Below, one piece after another: positions 63,768 to 64,000 of a DNA stretch of 64,000 bases. Within the stretch, counting starts at the first letter, position 1. The number at the start of each line of letters is the position of its first letter. The stretch lies in assembly GCA_013365325.1 (NCBI GenBank), contig JABVXV010000237.1:1-64000 (forward strand), read 5' to 3'. A program made the position numbers and the translations under genes. Under the pieces are notes generated by a model, which was not told where the DNA came from, made no database searches, and saw only the letters and a program-made list of their open reading frames with translations. This stretch comes from Dipetalonema caudispina (Eukaryota > Nematoda > Chromadorea > Rhabditida > Onchocercidae).

Positions 63768-64000
63768 TTTCTAGAAACACGAGAGAAGGTGTTAACAAAA
63801 TTTATGACATTACCTAAATGAAAAAGATAACGTTGACATTTGAAAGACAAAAAAACTCGTTTTTTTTTTTTCACGAACTCAATTTGTCCTTCATTAAAGT
63901 AATTTATATTTACTTAATCCATGCAGGTGTCACTGTCTGGTACTGCAGACGTAAAAAAGCTTCCTTTCATACTTTCTGATGAGCAGGATAACAATGTTAA
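63768..64000. other. Region upstream of the Patched start codon
   Basis: An acceptor TTTCTAG ends 3 nt before the Patched ATG. Further upstream on the minus strand (about 63918-63990) is a short open stretch ending in a donor-like gtaaat at 63915, which could be a 5' non-coding exon or an upstream coding exon. Its ATG frame ends in TAA directly at that donor, so coding use is unlikely in that frame. The window ends here. Confidence 0.35.

Overview
The window is nuclear DNA of a nematode, most likely an AT-rich parasitic (filarial-type) clade III species. It encodes a transthyretin-like (TTR-like) protein, a family confined to nematodes, a Patched homologue and a septin. Introns run from tens of bases to several kb, splice acceptors are of the nematode TTTCAG type, and acceptors lie 3-18 nt upstream of start codons, as expected for spliced-leader trans-splicing. 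Long A/T homopolymers and AT-only spacers are everywhere. Exon structures were worked out by hand from splice sites, reading phase and protein similarity. Every multi-exon model given as resolved has a total length divisible by three. No prokaryotic features, tRNA, rRNA or CRISPR array were recognised. LAYOUT: (1) 37-88, minus: first coding exon of a gene that leaves the window on the left. (2) 6.6-9.0 kb, plus: small basic, Asn-rich protein of unknown function, 3' end unresolved. (3) 14.8-29.7 kb, plus: a septin of the SEPT6/UNC-61 type. Nine exons (23.1-29.7 kb) carry the GTPase core and coiled coil. Five upstream exons (14.8-22.8 kb) join in phase and would give a roughly 420-residue disordered, proline-containing N-terminal extension. 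One of the joins requires a GC-AG intron. (4) 32.1-34.6 kb, minus, convergent with the septin: a five-exon secreted acidic protein with a six-cysteine segment and no family I recognise. (5) 34.6-44.0 kb: gene-poor divergent spacer with a long AAT microsatellite and a cluster of CRE-type sites (TGACGTCA/TGACGTA). (6) 44.0-49.8 kb, plus: a secreted protein with two tandem TTR-like domains, needing a 34-nt exon and a 5-nt microexon. (7) 49.8-52.5 kb: convergent spacer holding a perfect 16-bp hairpin with AATAAA on both strands and a larger imperfect inverted repeat. (8) 52.5-63.8 kb, minus: a complete 25-exon Patched gene (about 1441 aa) with canonical sterol-sensing and RND motifs. HOW THE GENES RELATE: the genes do not form a pathway or an obvious operon. 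Patched acts in sterol/lipid handling and cuticle/epidermal biology, the septin in cytokinesis, and the TTR-like and acidic proteins are secreted. The most unusual structure is in Patched intron 6. A near-perfect inverted repeat of about 35 bp encloses a copy of the 3' end of the neighbouring exon, with its own acceptor and donor, forming a 33-nt in-frame candidate mini-exon. The tandem TTR-like protein with its microexon comes next.
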